NCBI RefSeq assembly: GCF_963678245.1
Contig: NZ_OY782771.1
Span: forward strand, 62,001 to 126,000
Length of the DNA: 64,000 nucleotides
From: an uncultured Sunxiuqinia sp.
GTDB lineage: Bacteria; Bacteroidota; Bacteroidia; Bacteroidales; Prolixibacteraceae
Direction of reading: 5' to 3'
This document shows positions 45,243-54,709 of this stretch, piece after piece; position 1 is the stretch's first letter, and each line of letters starts with the position of its first letter. Position numbers and translations under genes: made by a program. The notes under the pieces are model-generated. The model saw only the letters and a program-made list of their open reading frames with translations, did no database searches and was not told the DNA's origin.

Positions 45243-45917
45243 CTATTCGTTTTTCAATAAAATATCGTCAATCATACCGTATTCTTTGGCTTCTTGAGCC
45301 GTCATCCAGTAGTCGCGATCTGAGTCTTTTTCAACTTGTTCGTATGAATTATCTGAATGTTTGGCAATAATGTCATACAATTCTTTTTTCAATTTTAAAA
45401 TCTCGCGGGCTGTAATTTCAATATCCGAAGCCTGTCCTTGAGCACCACCCATTGGCTGGTGAATCATAATTCGCGAATGCTTCAATGCTGAACGTTTTCC
45501 TTTTGTTCCAGCTGTTAAAAGTACAGCTCCCATTGATGCTGCCATTCCAGTGCAAATCGTGGCAACGTCCGGCGAAATATATTGCATGGTGTCGTATACA
45601 CCCAATCCTGCATGTACGGATCCTCCCGGGCTGTTAAAATAAATCTGAATGTCTTTGCTAGGGTCGGTTGATTCGAGGAAAAGCAGCTGCGCCATAATAA
45701 TGTTGGCAATGTAATCGTCGATCGGTGTTCCCAAAAAGATGATACGATCCATCATTAAACGAGAGAAAACATCCATCGATGCGACATTCATTTGTCGCTC
45801 CTCGATAATGTATGGGGTTAAACTATTTGTAAACAGCGAATCGTAGCGATGCATTGTTAAGCTGCTGATTCCCATGTGCCCTTGGGCATATTTTTGAAAT
45901 TCTTTTTTATCGCTCAT
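45243..45917 (-). CDS. clpP: ATP-dependent Clp protease proteolytic subunit ClpP
   Basis: Serine peptidase chamber of the ClpXP protease. The 224-residue protein has the triad serine S128 in [11 protein letters not shown], histidine H153 in [10 protein letters not shown], and an aspartate in the segment after [15 protein letters not shown]. There are about 30 more N-terminal residues than the mature E. coli enzyme, which may be a processed leader. It is followed by clpX. Upstream lies a 75-base hairpin that separates it from tig. Confidence 0.98.
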   Translation of the reverse strand: MSDKKEFQKYAQGHMGISSLTMHRYDSLFTNSLTPYIIEERQMNVASMDVFSRLMMDRIIFLGTPIDDYIANIIMAQLLFLESTDPSKDIQIYFNSPGGSVHAGLGVYDTMQYISPDVATICTGMAASMGAVLLTAGTKGKRSALKHSRIMIHQPMGGAQGQASDIEITAREILKLKKELYDIIAKHSDNSYEQVEKDSDRDYWMTAQEAKEYGMIDDILLKNE

Positions 45918-45932
45918 GTTTCTATTTCTGGT

Positions 45933-46015
45933 TAAAAAAAAACTTTGTAAAGTCTGGTTTTTTATGACTTAGACCTGTGTGAACAGCTAAAGTCGAAAAC
46001 CAGTTTTTACAAAGT
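45933..46015 (-). terminator. Long hairpin between tig and clpP (terminator or attenuator)
   Basis: Imperfect inverted repeat: 11-base arms AACTTTGTAAA/TTTACAAAGTT at 45941-45951 and 46005-46015, inner arms CTGGTTTT/AAAACCAG, and GACTT/AAGTC. On the minus strand it is followed by a run of nine T (45934-45942 on plus as A). It lies 43 bases after the tig stop and just before clpP, so it could end tig transcripts or control read-through into clpPX. Confidence 0.8.
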
Positions 46016-46058
46016 TAAAAAATTATGCTACTCGCTAGCTCGCAGCGCTATTAATTTT

Positions 46059-47414
46059 CTACTTTTCCAATAATTTGTTAAAGTCTTCCTGGCTAATTTC
46101 TTTTTCATCAATGCTAACGTTTTCTTTGATGACAGCCATGATTTTATCTTCTTGAACGCGGGTTGTAATGCGTTGCTTTTCTTCCTTGTTTTGAAGGATT
46201 TGTTCGCCAAAAGCGTTCAACTGCTCATCGGGCATGTCAAACATTCCGTATTGGCGGAATTGCATTGCTGCAACTTCTTTGGCCATTGCCTGAATATCTT
46301 CTTGTTTGATTTCAATTTCATTATCTTTAGCAATGCGGTCTTTAATTAATTGCCAACGCAAATCCTTCATGAAATTATCAAAATCATCTTCTATTTGCTG
46401 ATCTGTCAATTCATTGTTGGTCGTTTTCAACCAACGTTTTAAGAATTCTTCCGGCAATTCCATCTCAATTTTTTCAATTAAGATGTCGCGGCTATCAATG
46501 GTGAATTTATAGTCGCTTGAGTATTTCAGTTGTTCCTCAAGATCAGCTTTCAATTTATTGCGGAATTCTTGTTCTGTTTTGACCTCAGTATCATCACCAA
46601 AGGCTTTTTTGAACAGGTCTTCGTTTACTTCAGCCTTCTTAAATCGAAGTATTTCAGTAAGCGTGAATTTAAAGTCTCCTTCAACGTTTTCAGCTTCTTC
46701 GTGAGAAATATTCAACATATGACCTACTTCGTGACGGCTATCGTAAACCTTGATCGGATCGAATACGATGGTGTTTCCGGCTTTTTTGCCAATAATCTCT
46801 TTTTTAACCTCTTCGTCTTTCATTACATCAACGGCAATGACAACTTGTTCAGCTTTGATCCCGTCTTCCAATTCGTTGCCTTCGGCGTCAAGCTGCACAA
46901 AGTTTCCGCGGATCGTATCTTTATCTTCAACCGTTTCAGCAGCTTCATTTGCACCAAATTTGCTGGTGTACTGATCAACCTGTTGGTCGATCATTTTATC
47001 ATCAACCTGAATCAGGTAGTAGGGATATTTTTTGCGCTTGTCAAATTTCACTTCAACTTCAGGAGCTACAGCAATATCGAATGCGAATTCAAAATCTTGC
47101 GCTGTTTCAAAGTCAAACGAAGGTGTCTTCTCTTCATTTGGAAGCGGTTCTCCAAGAATATTTAATTTTTCTTCAACAATGAATTTTGACAAGTTTTCAG
47201 ACAACATCTTATTGACCTCTTCAGCAAGAATTGCTTTTCCATACATCTTTTTTATCAAGCCTGCAGGAACTTTGCCGGGTCTGAAACCTGGCATATTCGC
47301 TTTTTTACGGTATTCTTTTAATTGCTCGGCAACTGTAGCTTCGTAGTCGTTTTTCTCGATCTTTACAGTAACAATTGAATTTAGATCGTTGATGTTCTCT
47401 CTTGTAATATTCAT
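46059..47414 (-). CDS. tig: Trigger factor
   Basis: Ribosome-associated chaperone with peptidyl-prolyl isomerase fold. The 451-residue protein has the ribosome-binding domain, with the signature GFRPGKVP (about 42-49) after KKANMP, a PPIase-like domain (about 150-245, EDKDTIRGNFVQLDAEG) and the helical C-domain. The PPIase active-site region looks degenerate, as is usual in Bacteroidota. It is placed ahead of clpP and clpX, a common grouping of proteostasis genes. Confidence 0.96.
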   Translation of the reverse strand: MNITRENINDLNSIVTVKIEKNDYEATVAEQLKEYRKKANMPGFRPGKVPAGLIKKMYGKAILAEEVNKMLSENLSKFIVEEKLNILGEPLPNEEKTPSFDFETAQDFEFAFDIAVAPEVEVKFDKRKKYPYYLIQVDDKMIDQQVDQYTSKFGANEAAETVEDKDTIRGNFVQLDAEGNELEDGIKAEQVVIAVDVMKDEEVKKEIIGKKAGNTIVFDPIKVYDSRHEVGHMLNISHEEAENVEGDFKFTLTEILRFKKAEVNEDLFKKAFGDDTEVKTEQEFRNKLKADLEEQLKYSSDYKFTIDSRDILIEKIEMELPEEFLKRWLKTTNNELTDQQIEDDFDNFMKDLRWQLIKDRIAKDNEIEIKQEDIQAMAKEVAAMQFRQYGMFDMPDEQLNAFGEQILQNKEEKQRITTRVQEDKIMAVIKENVSIDEKEISQEDFNKLLEK

Positions 47415-47555
47415 ATGATTCCGCTTAAAAAATGGAAAATGTTCAAATTATCAAACAGTTAACTCTTTTTGTCAAGTTTAACTTATGGCTATAATCAATA
47501 AAAACCGCATGCTTCGATAATATAATCAAGCATTGCGGTTGTATTTTTCAATTTG

Positions 47556-47636
47556 TGCGGGCGAAGGGACTCGAACCCCCACGTCAAAGACACTAGATCC
47601 TAAGTCTAGCGCGTCTACCAATTCCGCCACGCCCGC
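47556..47636 (-). tRNA. tRNA-Leu (anticodon UAG)
   Basis: Minus strand: acceptor arms GCGGGCG/CGCCCGC, D-arm GGCGGAATTGGTAGACGC, anticodon stem CTAGA/TCTAG with loop CTTAGGA (anticodon TAG), a class II variable arm and T-loop GGTTCGAGTCCC. Length about 81; the 3' CCA is not encoded. Confidence 0.96.
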
Positions 47637-47647
47637 GAATTGCGGTG

Positions 47648-47679
47648 CAAATGTATGTTATTTTTTTTTATAACACAAA
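47648..47679 (-). promoter_or_regulatory. Promoter of tRNA-Leu
   Basis: Minus-strand TTTG (47676-47679), 20 bases, TACATTTG (47648-47655), 12 bases upstream of the tRNA 5' end. One of the clearest promoters in the window. Confidence 0.75.
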
Positions 47680-47725
47680 CGAAGAAATAAAACTTTCAGA
47701 TTTTTTTTGTTGAGGTGAAGTCGTT

Positions 47726-48448
47726 TTACCGAAGTGTGAAATTTTGCCCCAAATAAACACGGCGCACATCTTCGTCGTTAGCTAAATCTTCGGCTGTTCC
47801 TGCTTTCATAATCGATCCTTCGAATAAGAGGTACGAGCGGTCGGTGATGGAAAGTGTTTCGTGTACGTTGTGGTCGGTAATCAGTACGCCGATGTTTTTT
47901 GCCTTGAGTTTATTCACAATTTCCTGGATATCTTCAACGGCAATGGGGTCAACTCCGGCAAAGGGTTCATCCAGTAATATAAATTTGGGATCAATAGCCA
48001 ATGCACGGGCAATCTCAGTTCTTCGGCGTTCGCCACCCGATAATTGGAAACCCTTGCTTTTTCGAATATGCTGTAGCCCAAACTCCTCAATTAAAGACTC
48101 CAGTTTTTCCTTTTGGTATTCCTTGGTGTAATCGGTCATTTCCAGAACTGCCTTCAAATTATCTTCAATGCTTAATTTGCGAAAAACAGAAGCCTCCTGA
48201 GCCAGGTAGCCTATTCCTAGCTGAGCCCGCTTGTAAACCGGAAGTTTTGTGATGTTCTTAGTATCTAGGAATACTTTTCCTGATAGCGGCTGAACCAGTC
48301 CGACAATCATGTAAAAAGAAGTTGTTTTTCCGGCTCCATTTGGTCCGAGCAGCCCAACAATTTCGCCTTGTTCCACTTCAAAAGACACTCCTTTTACAAC
48401 TGTTCGTTTCCTGTATTTCTTAACTATATTGTCGGCTCGTAATTTCAT
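47726..48448 (-). CDS. lptB: LPS export ABC transporter ATP-binding protein LptB
   Basis: ATPase that drives LPS from the inner membrane to the Lpt bridge. The 240-residue protein has Walker [11 protein letters not shown] (35-44), [13 protein letters not shown], the Q-loop in [14 protein letters not shown], signature [15 protein letters not shown] and Walker [20 protein letters not shown], which is diagnostic for LptB. Partner genes lptF, lptG and lptC are not here. It lies downstream of tatC on the same strand after about 120 bases. Confidence 0.96.
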   Translation of the reverse strand: MKLRADNIVKKYRKRTVVKGVSFEVEQGEIVGLLGPNGAGKTTSFYMIVGLVQPLSGKVFLDTKNITKLPVYKRAQLGIGYLAQEASVFRKLSIEDNLKAVLEMTDYTKEYQKEKLESLIEEFGLQHIRKSKGFQLSGGERRRTEIARALAIDPKFILLDEPFAGVDPIAVEDIQEIVNKLKAKNIGVLITDHNVHETLSITDRSYLLFEGSIMKAGTAEDLANDEDVRRVYLGQNFTLR

Positions 48449-48570
48449 GTGTCTATCGTTGTATTATTTTTATTGCAGCACTTGAGCCTGCCAATGATAT
48501 TCATGCCCCAGTGTGTTTTTAATTTTACATGCTCGTTTTAAAATATTCAAACGCTTAATTTGATGAACTA

Positions 48571-49437
48571 TTATAGCGCCTCCATATCCTCTTCAGCTTT
48601 TTTATTAACCCGTTTCGAAATTACAATTCCAATTTCATACAAAAAAACCAATGGCAGACATACCATGATTTGGCTGAAAACATCGGGTGGAGTGATGATT
48701 GCGGAAAGCAATAATAAGGCAACATAGGCATGTCGCCGATAGCTTTTCATCAATGACGGAGTTAATATTCCGATCTTGCTTAAAAAATAAACGAATATCG
48801 GAAGTTCAAAGATTACGCCGCTAGCCAAACTGATAGAGGTAACTGTTCCAATGTAGGAGCGCATATTGATTTGATTAGTCACTTCGCTGGAGATTGAATA
48901 TGATCCTAAAAAATGCACCGAAAGCGGGACAATTAAAAAGTAACCAAATAAAACACCTATTATAAATAATACCGACATGTAAAACACAGCACCTCCCGAA
49001 TGACTTTTTTCTTTATCGTAAAGAGCCGGACTAATAAATCGCCAAACCTCAAAAAAAACATAAGGTGATGCTACAATCAGTCCTGCAATGATCGAGGTCA
49101 TGATGTGGGTCATGAAATTATCGGCCATTTTCAAGCTGATTAGCTGTAATTCCTTGGTGTTTATTCTAAGCGAATCCATCCCAGTGAACTCCGCTAAATT
49201 TGCAAACATCCGGTTTGTCCAAAAGTCGGGTGTCTTCGGATTAAATATTACGGTATCGAATATGAAGTCTTTATTTAGAAAAGCTAATACTGCAAAAAAA
49301 ACAATGGATAAAAAAGCTCGAATAATGTGCCATCTTAATTCTTCTAAATGATCAAGAAAGGACATCTCAACCTCTTTTTCTTTTTTGTGTTTTTTCTTTT
49401 TTGTGCTTTGTTGTTCTGTAAAATCGTTGTTGGTCAT
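48571..49437 (-). CDS. tatC: Sec-independent protein translocase TatC
   Basis: Core of the twin-arginine export system for folded proteins. The 288-residue protein has a charged, lysine-rich N-terminus, then the TatC start MSFLDHLEELRWHIIRA (about 25-41) and six transmembrane segments. Family blocks are SPYVFFEVWRFISPALYDKEK, FGYFLIVPLSVHFLGSYS, LASGVIFELPIFVYFLSKIG and LLLSAIITPPDVFSQIMVCLPL. tatA is not adjacent. Confidence 0.96.
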   Translation of the reverse strand: MTNNDFTEQQSTKKKKHKKEKEVEMSFLDHLEELRWHIIRAFLSIVFFAVLAFLNKDFIFDTVIFNPKTPDFWTNRMFANLAEFTGMDSLRINTKELQLISLKMADNFMTHIMTSIIAGLIVASPYVFFEVWRFISPALYDKEKSHSGGAVFYMSVLFIIGVLFGYFLIVPLSVHFLGSYSISSEVTNQINMRSYIGTVTSISLASGVIFELPIFVYFLSKIGILTPSLMKSYRRHAYVALLLLSAIITPPDVFSQIMVCLPLVFLYEIGIVISKRVNKKAEEDMEAL

Positions 49438-49491
49438 TGCAGGCTATTTAGTTCAGTCAAAAAAAGACCATCTCTCTTTTTTTCATGTGCA

Positions 49492-49499
49492 CAAATATA
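49492..49499 (-). promoter_or_regulatory. Possible -7 element for tatC
   Basis: Minus-strand TATATTTG, 54 bases before the tatC start; the upstream box is not clear. Confidence 0.4.
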
Positions 49500-49664
49500 G
49501 TTGATATTCATGATTAAGCTTTTAATTAAGAAGCTAATTTTTTTTGTGCGATGTTAAATGTCTTTTTTTGATAAAAAAACCTTGGATTATGAAGCAGATT
49601 TTATATACCTTAGATTTTGCGATTGTGAAAGAAAAAATATTAAAGGACATAAATACAGGCTTTT

Positions 49665-51851
49665 ATGAACACTGAGCTTAAGTTAACCGATCAGCTCCAA
49701 AAGTACTTTGGGTTTGACCGGTTTAAAGGGCGGCAAGAGGACGTTATCGCGAGTGTGCTCGATGGTAACGATTCTTTTGTGCTGATGCCTACAGGAGGTG
49801 GAAAGTCATTATGCTATCAGTTGCCGGCATTAATAATGGAAGGGACTGCCATTGTTATTTCCCCGCTAATTGCATTAATGAAAAATCAGGTGGATTCTAT
49901 TCGTAGTTTTGGAACTGATGATGGGATTGCTCATTTTTTAAATTCGTCATTGACGAAGGCTGCCACACTAAATGTAAAAAACGATGTATTAAGCGGACGA
50001 ACTAAGTTGCTTTACGTTGCACCGGAGTCGTTAACAAAGCAAGATAATATTGACTTCTTGAAGAAGGTTGATATTTCGTTTTATGCTATTGATGAAGCCC
50101 ATTGTATTTCAGAATGGGGGCATGATTTCCGACCGGAATATCGTCGGATCCGGCCAATTGTTCAGGAAATTGGCTCGGCGCCAATCATGGCGCTTACGGC
50201 AACAGCAACGGCTAAGGTACAGCATGATATTCAGAAAAATCTGGGTATGCTGGAAGCTAAGGTCTTTAAAGCATCGTTTAACCGACCCAATCTCTATTAT
50301 GCTGTAAGGCCAAAAGTGAAACCTGAAACACAAATCATTCGATTTATTAAAAAAAATGAGGGGAAATCAGGTATTATCTATTGTTTGAGCAGAAAAAGGG
50401 TAGAAGAGTTGGCCGAAACATTGCAGGTGAATGGTATCAAAGCCCTGGCTTATCATGCCGGAATGGATTCCGCAACACGCTCTGGAAATCAGGATAAATT
50501 TTTGATGGAAGAGGTGGATGTTATTGTGGCAACTATCGCTTTTGGGATGGGGATTGATAAGCCTGATGTGCGTTTTGTAATGCATTATGATGTTCCGAAA
50601 AGCCTCGAAGGCTATTATCAGGAAACTGGTCGCGCGGGTCGTGATGGAGGCGAAGGACAGTGTCTGGCGTTTTATTCGTATAAAGATATTCAAAAGCTTG
50701 AGAAGTTTATGCAGGGTAAGCCGGTTGCCGAACAGGAAATTGGGCGCCAATTGCTCCTTGATACTGCGTCGTACGCCGAGACTGCCATTTGCCGGAGAAT
50801 AATGTTGTTGAATTATTTTGGCGAAAAGGTAACTGAGCCTTGTGGGAATTGCGACAATTGTTTGAATCCTAAAGAACAGGTGGAGGCTAGCGATGAAGTG
50901 GTTCGGGCATTAAAGGCGATTCGTGAGGTCAATGAGAAATATAAAGCCGAACATATTACAGATATCCTGATTGGCAAAAATACTGCTGCTGTGAGATCAT
51001 TCAAACATGATCACCTGAAAGCTTTTAATTCAGGATGCGATCACAGCGCCCGTTTTTGGAATGCGGTGTTTCGACAAAGTATGATTGCGGGTTTGATTAA
51101 TAAAGATATTGAGAATTATGGACTGCTTAGGATAAATGAAAAAGGGCATCAATTTATAGAGAAGCCTGAATCATTTCTATTGGTTCGGAATCATAATTAC
51201 GAAGAGCAAGAGGATGAAGCTGGCTCTTCAGGTGGAAGTCCTTCTGGAGCGACGGGTGGAGACACGGAGTTGTATAAAATGCTTAAAGATTTAAGAAAGA
51301 AAATTGCCCAGAAGCATAATTTGCCCCCCTTTGTTGTTTTTCAAGATCCATCGTTAGCTGATATGTCTATCCAGTATCCGATATCGTTGGATGAGTTGAA
51401 ATTTATTCAAGGTGTAGGCGAAGGCAAAGCAAGACGATATGGCAAGGAGTTCGTCAAATTGATCAAGTCGTATGTTGATGAAAAAGGTATTGAGCGTCCG
51501 CAGGATTTGGTTGTAAAAACAGTCGCCAATAAATCAAAACTTAAAGTCTTTATTATACAGAGTATTGATCGAAAGTTATCGCTTGATGATATTGCACACT
51601 CAAAAGGTATTGAATTAAAAGAGCTGATTACAGAGGTAGAAGCAATTGTTAATTCCGGAACTAAAATCAATATCGACTATTATATTGATGATGTGTTGGA
51701 TGAAGATCATCAGGAAGAAGTTTTTGAATACTTTCGCGAAGCGGAGGACGATTCGGTTGAATCGGCATTGGAAGAATTAGGCGAAGATGAATACTCCGAA
51801 GATGATGTTCGTTTGATGCGGATTAAGTTTATGTCGGAAATGGGAAACTAG
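49665..51851 (+). CDS. recQ: ATP-dependent DNA helicase RecQ
   Basis: 3'-5' helicase in recombination and replication repair. The 728-residue protein has motif I MPTGGGKSLCYQLPAL, the DEAH box in IDEAHCISEWGHDFRPEY, and motif VI QETGRAGRDG. The RecQ-C zinc site includes CRRIMLLNYFGE and CGNCDNC, followed by a winged helix, and an HRDC domain at about 530-605 (LRKKIAQKHNLPPFVVF). A further 120 acidic residues after the HRDC are longer than E. coli RecQ (about 610) and are seen in the phylum. A strong terminator follows. Confidence 0.97.
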   Translation: MNTELKLTDQLQKYFGFDRFKGRQEDVIASVLDGNDSFVLMPTGGGKSLCYQLPALIMEGTAIVISPLIALMKNQVDSIRSFGTDDGIAHFLNSSLTKAATLNVKNDVLSGRTKLLYVAPESLTKQDNIDFLKKVDISFYAIDEAHCISEWGHDFRPEYRRIRPIVQEIGSAPIMALTATATAKVQHDIQKNLGMLEAKVFKASFNRPNLYYAVRPKVKPETQIIRFIKKNEGKSGIIYCLSRKRVEELAETLQVNGIKALAYHAGMDSATRSGNQDKFLMEEVDVIVATIAFGMGIDKPDVRFVMHYDVPKSLEGYYQETGRAGRDGGEGQCLAFYSYKDIQKLEKFMQGKPVAEQEIGRQLLLDTASYAETAICRRIMLLNYFGEKVTEPCGNCDNCLNPKEQVEASDEVVRALKAIREVNEKYKAEHITDILIGKNTAAVRSFKHDHLKAFNSGCDHSARFWNAVFRQSMIAGLINKDIENYGLLRINEKGHQFIEKPESFLLVRNHNYEEQEDEAGSSGGSPSGATGGDTELYKMLKDLRKKIAQKHNLPPFVVFQDPSLADMSIQYPISLDELKFIQGVGEGKARRYGKEFVKLIKSYVDEKGIERPQDLVVKTVANKSKLKVFIIQSIDRKLSLDDIAHSKGIELKELITEVEAIVNSGTKINIDYYIDDVLDEDHQEEVFEYFREAEDDSVESALEELGEDEYSEDDVRLMRIKFMSEMGN

Positions 51852-51871
51852 ATTGTGAAAAATTATAGATC

Positions 51872-51914
51872 AAAAAGAAAGGGCAAGTTTGTTAAAAACT
51901 TGCCCTTTCTTTTT
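51872..51914. terminator. Bidirectional terminator between recQ and the aminotransferase gene
   Basis: Perfect 19-bp stem (51872-51890 with 51896-51914) of the form A-run, GGGCAAGTTT, and its complement ending in a T-run. It serves both converging genes. Confidence 0.93.
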
Positions 51915-51931
51915 GTGTTCTCTTTATATTT

Positions 51932-53137
51932 TTATTTTTTGACTTTGCTGCCAGGATATACTTTTAGTGCTTCTTCCAGTACTTTTAACGCTTTGCCCAA
52001 ATCGGCTTTGTTAAGCACGTAGGCAATCCTTACCTGATCTTTCCCTTGCCCCGGAGTGGTATAAAATCCAGAGGCCGGAGCCATAAAAATGGTTTGATTT
52101 TCATACTCAAAATCACTGAGAAGCCAGGCACAAAATTTATCGGCATCATCAACTGGAAGTTGAGCGACGGTATAAAAAGCCCCCATCGGAATGGGCGAAT
52201 ATACGCCGTCAATCCGGTTCAATCCGTCAATTAAAAATTTTCTACGGCTAACATACTCATTGTAGGAGTCCATCAGATAATCATCCGTATATTCCAAAGA
52301 GGCTTCAGCAGCAATCTGACCGACTAATGGCGGACTCAAACGAGCCTGGCAAAATTTCATCACATTTTTTCGAACGGCTGCGTTTTTAGTAATCAATGCT
52401 CCAATTCGCAAGCCGCACTCACTGTATCGTTTAGATACGGAGTCAATCAAAATGACATTTTGCTCAATGCCTTCCAAGTGAAATGCGGAAATGTAAGGGG
52501 CACCGGTGTAGCAAAATTCACGATAAACTTCATCCGAAAATAAATACAAGTCGTACTTTTTCACTAAATCACGAATCTTGTTCATTTCCTGCTGGGTATA
52601 TAAGTAGCCGGTCGGATTGTTGGGATTGCAGATCATAATCCCCTTAGTTTTCGGAGTGATCAGCTTTTCAAATTCTTCAATCGGAGGCATTGCGAAACCT
52701 TCTTCAATTTTCGCCGGAACAGATTTAATTTCTGCACCGGCAACAATTGCAAATGCTTCGTAATTAGCATAGGCTGGTTCTGGAACAATGATTTCATCAC
52801 CGGGATCAAGGCAAGACATGAAGGCAAAAGTAACTGCTTCGCTTCCGCCAGTTGTGATAATAATATCCTCCACATCAACATAGATGCTGAACTTGTGATA
52901 GTAATTTGCCAACTTTTGCCTTAATGTTAAAATTCCCTCGCTGGGACTGTACTCCAGAATTTTTCGATCAATATTCCGAATGGCGTCCAGTGCTCTTTGG
53001 GGAGTTTCCAGATCGGGCTGACCAATATTTAAATGATACACCTTGCGTCCAAGTTCTTTGGCCTTATCAGAAAGCGGAACAAGCTTTCTGATGGGTGAAT
53101 CAGGCATTTTATTTCCTCGTATTGATGTTGTTGGCAT
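51932..53137 (-). CDS. Pyridoxal-phosphate aminotransferase (aspartate aminotransferase family, class I)
   Basis: A 401-residue fold-type I aminotransferase. Landmarks are LNIGQPDLETP near residue 33, TTGGSEAVTFAFMS (PLP phosphate contacts), ICNPNNPTGYLYTQ, LFSDEVYREF (aspartate to the PLP ring) and DSVSKRYSECGLRIG with the Schiff-base lysine. The exact amino acid specificity cannot be told; aspartate or a broad range is usual. I place the start at ATG 53137. The open frame reaches 53332 but the extra 65 residues are lysine-rich, unconserved-looking and span the promoter. Confidence 0.9.
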   Translation of the reverse strand: MPTTSIRGNKMPDSPIRKLVPLSDKAKELGRKVYHLNIGQPDLETPQRALDAIRNIDRKILEYSPSEGILTLRQKLANYYHKFSIYVDVEDIIITTGGSEAVTFAFMSCLDPGDEIIVPEPAYANYEAFAIVAGAEIKSVPAKIEEGFAMPPIEEFEKLITPKTKGIMICNPNNPTGYLYTQQEMNKIRDLVKKYDLYLFSDEVYREFCYTGAPYISAFHLEGIEQNVILIDSVSKRYSECGLRIGALITKNAAVRKNVMKFCQARLSPPLVGQIAAEASLEYTDDYLMDSYNEYVSRRKFLIDGLNRIDGVYSPIPMGAFYTVAQLPVDDADKFCAWLLSDFEYENQTIFMAPASGFYTTPGQGKDQVRIAYVLNKADLGKALKVLEEALKVYPGSKVKK

Positions 53138-53163
53138 GTTGTAAAATAGTTTCGCTAAGTCGG

Positions 53164-53198
53164 CAAAGATACGATTAACAATCTTAAATAAAAACAAA
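53164..53198 (-). promoter_or_regulatory. Candidate promoter of the aminotransferase gene
   Basis: Minus-strand TTTG (53195-53198), 23 bases, TATCTTTG (53164-53171), 27 bases before the chosen ATG. It supports the shorter protein. Confidence 0.55.
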
Positions 53199-53328
53199 CT
53201 TTTTTGCAGTAATTTGATGTTTTTTATTCGAATCGACTTCGAATTTGATAGCCCCTTATGAAAGACTGTTAATTCGCTGTAATTTTTTGAAAGCAAGGAA
53301 GAAGGAATGTATATTTTCTTGTTTTTTG

Positions 53329-53362
53329 TCATACTTTAGAGAATAGCAATGGCCTACTTTTG
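53329..53362 (+). promoter_or_regulatory. Candidate promoter of ald
   Basis: TTG (53329-53331; TTTG at 53335-53338 is the alternative), 23 bases, TACTTTTG (53355-53362), 35 bases before the ald ATG. Confidence 0.5.
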
Positions 53363-53396
53363 AATTATTAGAAATTCATATTAAAATAACAATAAG

Positions 53397-54509
53397 ATGA
53401 TAGTTGGAGTACCTAAAGAGATTAAGAATAACGAGAATAGAGTCGCGCTCACTCCTGCCGGAACCGCTGAAATGGTGAAAAACGGGCATGAAGTATATGT
53501 TCAGGCTTTGGCTGGTATGGGCAGTGGTTTTACTGATGAAGATTATATGTTTGCAGGAGCTAAACTACTTCCAACCATTGAAGAAGTTTATGCAGTGGCT
53601 GAAATGATTATCAAGGTGAAAGAACCTATTGAACCAGAGTATAAGCTGATTCGAAAAGGGCAGATTCTTTATACCTATTTCCATTTTGCATCTTCGGAAG
53701 CCTTGACACAGGCCATGATTGAGCGTGAAGCAGTATGTTTGGCATACGAAACCGTAGAGTTGGATGATCGCTCGCTGCCTTTGTTGATCCCCATGTCGGA
53801 AGTGGCCGGTCGCATGTCGGTACAGGAAGGGGCCAAGTATTTAGAGAAAACCTATGGAGGATATGGCGTTCTGCTTGGCGGAGTTCCCGGGGTTACCCCA
53901 GCTAAAGTACTGATTATTGGCGGAGGGATTGTTGGTACCGAAGCGGCCAAGATGGCAGCCGGTTTGGGCGCTGATGTGACCATTATGGATGTTAGCTTAA
54001 AACGTCTTCGTTACCTGGATGATATTATGCCGGCGAATGTGAAAACCATGATGAGTAACGAATTTAATATTCGCGAAATGGTACAGTCACACATTTTAAT
54101 AATTGGAGCGGTTTTAATTCCTGGAACAAAAGCACCAAAATTAATAACCCGCGACATGCTGCCAACAATGCGTCCCGGGACTGTGATGGTTGATGTAGCT
54201 GTTGATCAGGGGGGCTGTTTCGAAACGACAACGCCAACAACGCACGACAATCCAAACTTTGTGATTGATGATGTGATTCATTACTGCGTGGCAAATATGC
54301 CGGGAGCTGTGCCGCGCACATCAACTCTTGCGTTGACTAATGCAACCCTGCCAAATGCTATTGAGCTGGCCAATAAAGGATGGAAACTCGCGTGTAAAGA
54401 AAACGGTCCGTTGCGCAAAGGACTGAACGTTGTGGAAGGTAAAGTGGTTTACAAAGGTGTTTCCGATGCTTTCGACTTGCCTTTTGTGGCCGTTGATTCT
54501 GTTTTGTAA
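53397..54509 (+). CDS. ald: Alanine dehydrogenase
   Basis: NAD-dependent oxidative deamination of L-alanine to pyruvate and ammonia, or the reverse. The 370-residue protein keeps all known active-site residues: R15 in NNENRVALTP, K75 in IIKVKEP, H96 in TYFHFA and D270 in VAVDQGGCFETT. The nucleotide loop is IIGGGIVGTEAA (173-184). This is the canonical copy; the paralogue at 12259-13467 lacks K75 and D270. A hairpin follows the gene. Confidence 0.97.
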   Translation: MIVGVPKEIKNNENRVALTPAGTAEMVKNGHEVYVQALAGMGSGFTDEDYMFAGAKLLPTIEEVYAVAEMIIKVKEPIEPEYKLIRKGQILYTYFHFASSEALTQAMIEREAVCLAYETVELDDRSLPLLIPMSEVAGRMSVQEGAKYLEKTYGGYGVLLGGVPGVTPAKVLIIGGGIVGTEAAKMAAGLGADVTIMDVSLKRLRYLDDIMPANVKTMMSNEFNIREMVQSHILIIGAVLIPGTKAPKLITRDMLPTMRPGTVMVDVAVDQGGCFETTTPTTHDNPNFVIDDVIHYCVANMPGAVPRTSTLALTNATLPNAIELANKGWKLACKENGPLRKGLNVVEGKVVYKGVSDAFDLPFVAVDSVL

Positions 54510-54530
54510 GAAAGAAGATAATCATAGATA

Positions 54531-54570
54531 AGATAGTGTGTTCGAATTTTTTTCGAACACACTATCTTCA
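54531..54570 (+). terminator. Hairpin terminator after ald
   Basis: Perfect 16-bp stem (54531-54546 with 54552-54567) and a T-rich loop. The downstream U-run is weak, so termination strength is uncertain. Confidence 0.7.
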
Positions 54571-54665
54571 TTTCAGATAAACCTGAGAGGATGTATTCAC
54601 GACCCCAAATTCCCCACTTCTAATTCAGGATTTCCTATTAATCATGAACTCTCCGCACTTTTTTC

Positions 54666-54673
54666 TATCTTTG
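54666..54673 (+). promoter_or_regulatory. Candidate -7 element for leuS
   Basis: TATCTTTG, 36 bases before the leuS ATG; the upstream box is not obvious. Confidence 0.45.
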
Positions 54674-54709
54674 CGCCTCAATTGAAAATGCTTTTAATCA
54701 GTCAATACG

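Noticed and set aside
49601-49640. Promoter-like TAGATTTTG before recQ
   Set aside because: It has one base too many for TAnnTTTG and no matching upstream box.
53138-53332. N-terminal extension of the aminotransferase
   Set aside because: Contains the promoter-like element, and the conserved aminotransferase sequence starts only after ATG 53137.
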